From: JAAXHE01 sp964551635
GTDB taxonomy: Bacteria; Latescibacterota; UBA2968; GCA-2709665
Direction of reading: 5' to 3'
Assembly: GCA_964551635.1 (NCBI GenBank)
Contig: CAZKDZ010000133.1
Location: 1-10,780, forward strand
Length of the DNA: 10,780 bases
This document shows positions 6,143 through 10,780 of the stretch, one piece after another (the stretch's first letter is position 1; the number at the start of each line of letters is the position of its first letter). The notes under the pieces are model-generated. The model was not told where the DNA came from. It ran no database searches and saw only the letters and a list, made by a program, of their open reading frames with translations. A program made the translations under genes and the position numbers.

Positions 6143-9100
6143 ATGAATCTAAATCGAATCTGCGCCGGCAGGTGGTTGCTGGTCGGAGTCTTCTTGGCTG
6201 GATGTGCCTCAAAGCGGAACGAATCCGGGACGATTACCTACTCGGCCGAGACAGCTAGGCTGGTCAGCCACGTGACGTCAGACGTCATCCGATCGGGAGA
6301 CGTGATTCGCGTGCGGTTCGTGTCGCCTGTCGTATCGGCAGACCGGGTCGGGCAGAGCCTTGAGAAGACCGCGTTCACCTTCGCGCCGCGCATCGCCGGG
6401 ACCACGCGCTGGCGGGACCGGCGCACCCTTCTCTTCCAACCGGACGCTCCGCTTCCGTTCCGGCGGCAATACCGGGGGTCCCTGGATCTCGCCGCCCTGT
6501 TCCCTCGGCACATGAACCTGCGACCCCTTGAGTTCGCGTTCAACGTTGCCGGCCGGGAGATCGTTTCGTTGAACGCGGATTTCGAGTTGTACGAAAATGA
6601 CGATCCGCGTCGCGTGGTCTACAAGGGGCGGGTCGTGTTCAGCGAAAAGACCTCGCTCGAACAGGTGCGCCGGGCAGGCCGGCTGTCTCTGGACCGGGAG
6701 GCGCTCGTCCTGGCGTGGAAGGCGGATGAGGAGGGGTATACCTTCGCGTTTGTCTCAGACCCCATCGTGCGGGGGACGGCCGGTCGAGAGCTCCGTTTCA
6801 GCCTCGACAGGGAGGGTTTGGAGATATCGCGGGACTATAGGGACAAAAGGACGGTGGCTCCCGTAACCGAAATGAGAATCGTCAAAGTCGAAGGACGGGA
6901 AGATGAGCGGCAGCCGGGCCTCGCGGTCGAAATGACGGACGACGTGGATCCCCGCCAGGATCTACGTGGGCTGATTGCCGTGGACCCGCCGATGGATATC
7001 AGGATCAGCGCGGCGGGCAGGAGAATCCACGTGAGCGGGGAGTTTGATCACGGCCGGCACTATACGTTCAGGGTTTATCCCGGCATTCGCAGCAGATGGG
7101 GATCGGCGACGGCCACGGAACATACCGAAACGGTCCAGATTCCGGACCTGAAACCCCAGATTCGATTTTCCGAAGACGGGATGATTCTGCCATCGATCAA
7201 CCGCCAGCGCGTGCGGTTCCGGACCGTGAACGTGAGCAGGGCGAGGTTGCAGATCAAGCAGGTATTCGACTCGAATCTGGGCCAGTTCCTGCAACGTCAG
7301 AACCTGAAAAGCGGCGCGGACCGCAGGCAGGGATTCTCCTCGTGGGAGGTCAACCGCGTTGGCGTTGGGATCGTCGATACGGTCCTGGAGATCGGCCGGG
7401 AGCGCAACCGGTGGCTGCAGCACGAACTGGACCTGAACGCACTGCTCGATCCGACCGAAAAGGGGCCGCTTCTGCTCAGTCTCAGCTTTACGCACGTTGA
7501 CATGCTGTACGGCGCGCCGGGCGAGGCAGAGGAAGCGCAAAGGCAATGGCGGTGGAACCGGGGGCTGTGGGATTACCGCAGCCATCCCTTCTCGCCGGGA
7601 TACGCCAACACATACGGAAGGGTATTCAAGCCGGTCATCGTAAGCGATATCGGACTTACGTACAAAAAGGCGCACCGCCGGCACCTGGTCTACGCCAGGG
7701 ACATCAACAGCGCGGCGCCGATGTCCGGCGTGGAGGTCACCCTGCGTACCTTCCAGAACCAGGTGGCCGGGCGGGGCGTGACCGACAGGAACGGCGCGGT
7801 GACGATTCCCGGCGGAGAGCGGGACGTCTTCTATGTCGAAGCGGAAAAAGACGGGCAGAAGAGCATCATCAAGTGCAACGAAATGGCCTGGAACCTTTCC
7901 GCCTTCGACACCGGTGGCGACTCGTCGCCGGCGGACGGCGTCCGGGCGTTCATTTATACCGAACGGGGCGTGTATCGGCCCGGCGACGAGATCCACCTGT
8001 CACTGATTGCACGCAATTCGGAGCAGACCTTTCCGGAAAACCACCCGGTTACGCTGAAACTCTTCAACCCCAGAAATCAGCTTGTACTGGAGCGGACCGG
8101 CCGAACGGGCAGGGACGGCTTCTATGCATTCAGCTTCAGGACCGAGCCTGACGACCCCACGGGAAACTGGCGGGCGCGCCTGGAGGTGGGAAGCCGGACG
8201 TTCGACCATACGGTGAAGGTTGAGACGGTAGCCCCCTACCGGCTGAAGGTCCGGATCGAACCCGAAAAGAGGAAGCTGACGCCTGAGGACGAGGAACTTC
8301 GACTGGCGCTGGCGAGTAACTATCTTTTCGGAAATCCGGCGGCGGGGCTGGATGCCGAGGTCACGGTCGACTTCTCTCACGAGGCGCGGCAGTTTGCCGG
8401 CTATCCGGGTTTCAGCTTCACCAGCGATGCCGTAACGTACAAGCCGAGTCGCACCAGCATCTTCAAGGGCAGACTCGACGCGGAAGGCCGTGCGCAGGTG
8501 CGCTGGAAGCTGCCCGCATTCGGAACGGAGCCATCGGCCGTTCGTGTACGAATCGATGCCACGGTGCTGGAGAAGGGCGGCCGCCCCAATCGCAGCCGTG
8601 AAACGCTCGCCCTGGATCCGTACGTGCGCTACGTGGGGGTGCGAAAGCCGCGGTTCGACTACGGATATGCCCGCCTGGGGTCCTCGCTGGAGATTCCGGT
8701 TGTACTGGTGAACGCTCATGGCGAGGCGGCGCCCGGATTGCCGCTCGAATATCGCATTTACAGAAGCACGATGCACTGGTGGTGGGAATACGAAAGCCGC
8801 GATCAGTTTCGCCTCAAGTTCAAAACGGACCAGTACACGGAACAGATCGAGAGCGGCACCCTCTTTTCACAGACGTCGCCCGTACCCTTGGTGTTTACGC
8901 CCGGGGAACGGGGCGAGTATCTGATCGAGGTGACGGATGCGGCCGGCCATACCGCCGCGTTCTTCATGCGCGCCTATCCCTGGGGCGAAGCGCAGGCCGA
9001 TCCGAAATCCGCGGGCATGCTCGCGCTCAAAACCGACAGGAAGGCCTACGCCGCAGGCGATTCCGCGCTGGTGACGTTTCCCGCGCCACAACAGGGCGCG

Positions 9101-10780
9101 ATTCTGGTCTCGGTCGAACAGGACACACGCATTCTGCGGACCCGATGGTACGAACCGGACGGGCGCCCGGACGAGTTTCGGGTAACGGTACCGATCACCC
9201 GGGATATGGCGCCCACCGCATACGTCGGCGTCTCCGTCCTCCAGCCGTACACCCAGACGATGAACGATCGACCGATTCGACTGTACGGCGTGGTTCCGCT
9301 CAATGTGAGCGATCCCCGTACCCGCCAGGAGATCACCCTCCGCATGCCGGACGAACTCAAGCCCGAGTCCCGGTTTCAGATTCAGGTCGAAACGGGAGAT
9401 GGAGAGCCGGCGCAGTTCACGCTGGCCGTGGTCGATGAGGGGCTGCTGGCGCTCACCGGGTTCGCCGCGCCAGACGCGTGGGAATCGTTTTACAGGAAGC
9501 GTCGCCTGGGAGTGGTGTCGCACGACCTGTACTCCCACGTCATCGGCGCCAACAAGGGAGACGTCTTCAGGACCTTTGCGGTGGGCGGCGGATTCGCGTA
9601 CCGGTCCTCCCAGCTTGAGCCGGAACGGGCGAAGCGATTCAAGGCGGTGTCGCTGTTCAGGGGTCCGATCGAAACCGACGCTCAGGGACGTGCAACGGTT
9701 GACTTCGACATGCCCGACTATACGGGTTCGGTGCGGGTGATGGCCGTTTCCGCCAGCGGCGGACGATACGGCAAGGCGGAGACGTCGGTTCCGGTGAAGA
9801 CCGAACTGATGGTGATGCCCACGCTTCCGCGCGTGCTTGGTCCGGGGGACCGTATCACCGTTCCCGTAACTGTTTTTGCGATGGTCGACAGCATTGGACC
9901 GACCGTCGTTTCGATACATGTCGAGGGCCCGGTTTCGGTTGTCGGACCCGTGCGGCAGGAAATAGACTTCTCGACTTCGGGCGAGCGGGAACTCTCGTTT
10001 GCGCTTCAGGCGGAGGCGGCAGTAGGGCAGGCCAGGGTGGTCGTCGCGGCGGAGGCGCCGGATATCGTCGCTGATCATGAGACAGACCTGAATGTTCGTC
10101 CATCGTCGCCCAGAGCGTACGCCGCGCAGGAACAGGAAATCCGTCCCGGTGAGCGTGTCCGCTTTACGGTCCCGGACAGAGGGCTGCCCGGTACCAATCG
10201 CGCCCGCGTGGTTCTGCGCCGCCACCCCGATTTCGGAATGACCCACAGGCTGCTCCGGCTGGTACGCTTTCCGTACGGCTGTATCGAGCAAACGGTTTCG
10301 ACCGCGTTTCCACTGTTGTACCTGAGCACCTTCCTGGAGGGCGTGAAGTATGCCGGAGACGCAACGGTCCAAATCGACCGGTTCATCAATTCGGCGATCC
10401 GAAAGTTGAGGAAATTCAAGCTTGCCTCCGGCGGTTTCGCCTACTGGCCCGGCGCCAACACCGTCTCGACCTGGGGTTCTTTGTACGCGGGTCACTTTCT
10501 CATTGAAGCGGCCAAACTGGGGTACCACGTGCCGCAGGATCTCATGGCAAACTGGATACGGTATGAAAAATCGCGTTCGCTTACGGTCAAAGACAGACTG
10601 ATGGCGCGGGTCTATCGCGTCTATCTCCTGGCGCTCGCGGGCGAATACCAGATCGGCCCGATGAATCTGCTGAAAGAGACCGGGATCAAAGACATGAACG
10701 ATACCCAGAAGTGGCTGCTGGCGGCGGCGTATCACCTGGCCGGCGTGGAGCGGACGGCGGCTCAGATCCTCATCCCGGCC
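6143..10780 (+). CDS. Alpha-2-macroglobulin family lipoprotein with thioester (partial, 3' end outside window)
   Basis: One uninterrupted frame of 1546 codons runs off the right edge. The protein is a protease trap: a target cuts the bait region, the protein collapses, and its thioester bonds the protease covalently. The N-terminus is a lipoprotein signal with lipobox LAGC (C21 lipidated); A22 follows, with no Asp at +2, so outer-membrane sorting is likely by the E. coli rule. Residues about 35-365 look like two or three Ig-like domains. The MG2 domain has YTERGVYRPGDEIHL (605-619); the bait-region domain starts near 959; VVDEG lies at 1096-1100; the A2M domain has SLFRGPIETDAQGRA (from 1170). 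The thioester motif PYGCIEQT has C1380 and Q1383, then the thioester domain (SGGFAYWPG) to the edge. It is a YfhM-type member, but its thioester is, from memory, about 190 residues later than in E. coli YfhM. GGAG (6133-6136) supports ATG 6143. Confidence 0.93.
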   Translation, partial: MNLNRICAGRWLLVGVFLAGCASKRNESGTITYSAETARLVSHVTSDVIRSGDVIRVRFVSPVVSADRVGQSLEKTAFTFAPRIAGTTRWRDRRTLLFQPDAPLPFRRQYRGSLDLAALFPRHMNLRPLEFAFNVAGREIVSLNADFELYENDDPRRVVYKGRVVFSEKTSLEQVRRAGRLSLDREALVLAWKADEEGYTFAFVSDPIVRGTAGRELRFSLDREGLEISRDYRDKRTVAPVTEMRIVKVEGREDERQPGLAVEMTDDVDPRQDLRGLIAVDPPMDIRISAAGRRIHVSGEFDHGRHYTFRVYPGIRSRWGSATATEHTETVQIPDLKPQIRFSEDGMILPSINRQRVRFRTVNVSRARLQIKQVFDSNLGQFLQRQNLKSGADRRQGFSSWEVNRVGVGIVDTVLEIGRERNRWLQHELDLNALLDPTEKGPLLLSLSFTHVDMLYGAPGEAEEAQRQWRWNRGLWDYRSHPFSPGYANTYGRVFKPVIVSDIGLTYKKAHRRHLVYARDINSAAPMSGVEVTLRTFQNQVAGRGVTDRNGAVTIPGGERDVFYVEAEKDGQKSIIKCNEMAWNLSAFDTGGDSSPADGVRAFIYTERGVYRPGDEIHLSLIARNSEQTFPENHPVTLKLFNPRNQLVLERTGRTGRDGFYAFSFRTEPDDPTGNWRARLEVGSRTFDHTVKVETVAPYRLKVRIEPEKRKLTPEDEELRLALASNYLFGNPAAGLDAEVTVDFSHEARQFAGYPGFSFTSDAVTYKPSRTSIFKGRLDAEGRAQVRWKLPAFGTEPSAVRVRIDATVLEKGGRPNRSRETLALDPYVRYVGVRKPRFDYGYARLGSSLEIPVVLVNAHGEAAPGLPLEYRIYRSTMHWWWEYESRDQFRLKFKTDQYTEQIESGTLFSQTSPVPLVFTPGERGEYLIEVTDAAGHTAAFFMRAYPWGEAQADPKSAGMLALKTDRKAYAAGDSALVTFPAPQQGAILVSVEQDTRILRTRWYEPDGRPDEFRVTVPITRDMAPTAYVGVSVLQPYTQTMNDRPIRLYGVVPLNVSDPRTRQEITLRMPDELKPESRFQIQVETGDGEPAQFTLAVVDEGLLALTGFAAPDAWESFYRKRRLGVVSHDLYSHVIGANKGDVFRTFAVGGGFAYRSSQLEPERAKRFKAVSLFRGPIETDAQGRATVDFDMPDYTGSVRVMAVSASGGRYGKAETSVPVKTELMVMPTLPRVLGPGDRITVPVTVFAMVDSIGPTVVSIHVEGPVSVVGPVRQEIDFSTSGERELSFALQAEAAVGQARVVVAAEAPDIVADHETDLNVRPSSPRAYAAQEQEIRPGERVRFTVPDRGLPGTNRARVVLRRHPDFGMTHRLLRLVRFPYGCIEQTVSTAFPLLYLSTFLEGVKYAGDATVQIDRFINSAIRKLRKFKLASGGFAYWPGANTVSTWGSLYAGHFLIEAAKLGYHVPQDLMANWIRYEKSRSLTVKDRLMARVYRVYLLALAGEYQIGPMNLLKETGIKDMNDTQKWLLAAAYHLAGVERTAAQILIPA

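Noticed and set aside
7546..8151. Plus-strand open frame within the macroglobulin, which could suggest a frameshift or a broken gene
   Set aside because: The 6143 frame was checked at several points (7019, 7499, 8459, 9599, 10259) and continues through here in phase with meaningful sequence, so the gene is intact.
8867..10735. A 622-residue open frame on the minus strand inside the macroglobulin gene
   Set aside because: It lies wholly opposite a frame with clear domain motifs, is rich in Arg/His/Gly/Pro as expected of antisense GC-rich DNA, and shows no recognisable motif.

Overview
The window is a GC-rich (by eye about 60%) bacterial chromosome segment carrying ordinary accessory and housekeeping-type genes. 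Most start codons follow a clear AGGAG-type Shine-Dalgarno sequence. The last gene encodes a lipobox-anchored alpha-2-macroglobulin, a protein type of Gram-negative envelopes, so the host is probably a diderm. The intergenic DNA holds a CACAAAGG octamer array and a TGAGCTTGTCGAAG palindromic module of the kind scattered through many uncultured-lineage genomes. I cannot name the phylum. No phage, transposase, CRISPR array, tRNA or rRNA is visible.

Layout. (1) 1-102: the last 33 codons of an unidentified upstream gene, whose TGA overlaps the GTG start of (2) a CDP-alcohol phosphatidyltransferase, 99-680. These two are probably an operon. (3) 681-956: non-coding, with an intrinsic terminator (744-772) and a second, longer terminator-like hairpin (787-831). 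(4) 957-1829: a HAD-IIB (Cof-type) phosphatase. (5) 1830-2088: non-coding, with two unrelated repeat elements. (6) 2089-4437: a penicillin acylase-family Ntn hydrolase without a signal peptide, followed after 89 bp by (7) a EutQ-like cupin, 4527-4862; these are possibly co-transcribed. (8) 4894-5955, minus strand: a luciferase-like (LLM) monooxygenase converging on the cupin. (9) 5956-6142: a divergent intergenic region with a good sigma70-like promoter for the monooxygenase. (10) 6143 to the window end: a very large alpha-2-macroglobulin lipoprotein with an intact CIEQ thioester motif, cut off by the window edge inside its thioester domain.

How they may work together. The first pair belongs to membrane phospholipid synthesis. 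The acylase, cupin and monooxygenase look like a small catabolic set (amide hydrolysis, small-molecule handling, oxygenation), but this rests on adjacency alone. The macroglobulin is an independent envelope-defence gene that would trap proteases in the periplasm; in many bacteria a penicillin-binding protein 1C gene lies beside it, which would have to be beyond the right edge. I see no clear undescribed system. The best second looks are the thioester macroglobulin with its long N-terminal extension, the leaderless acylase, the LuxA-like solo monooxygenase lacking the reactive cysteine, and the two repeat families packed into one gap.
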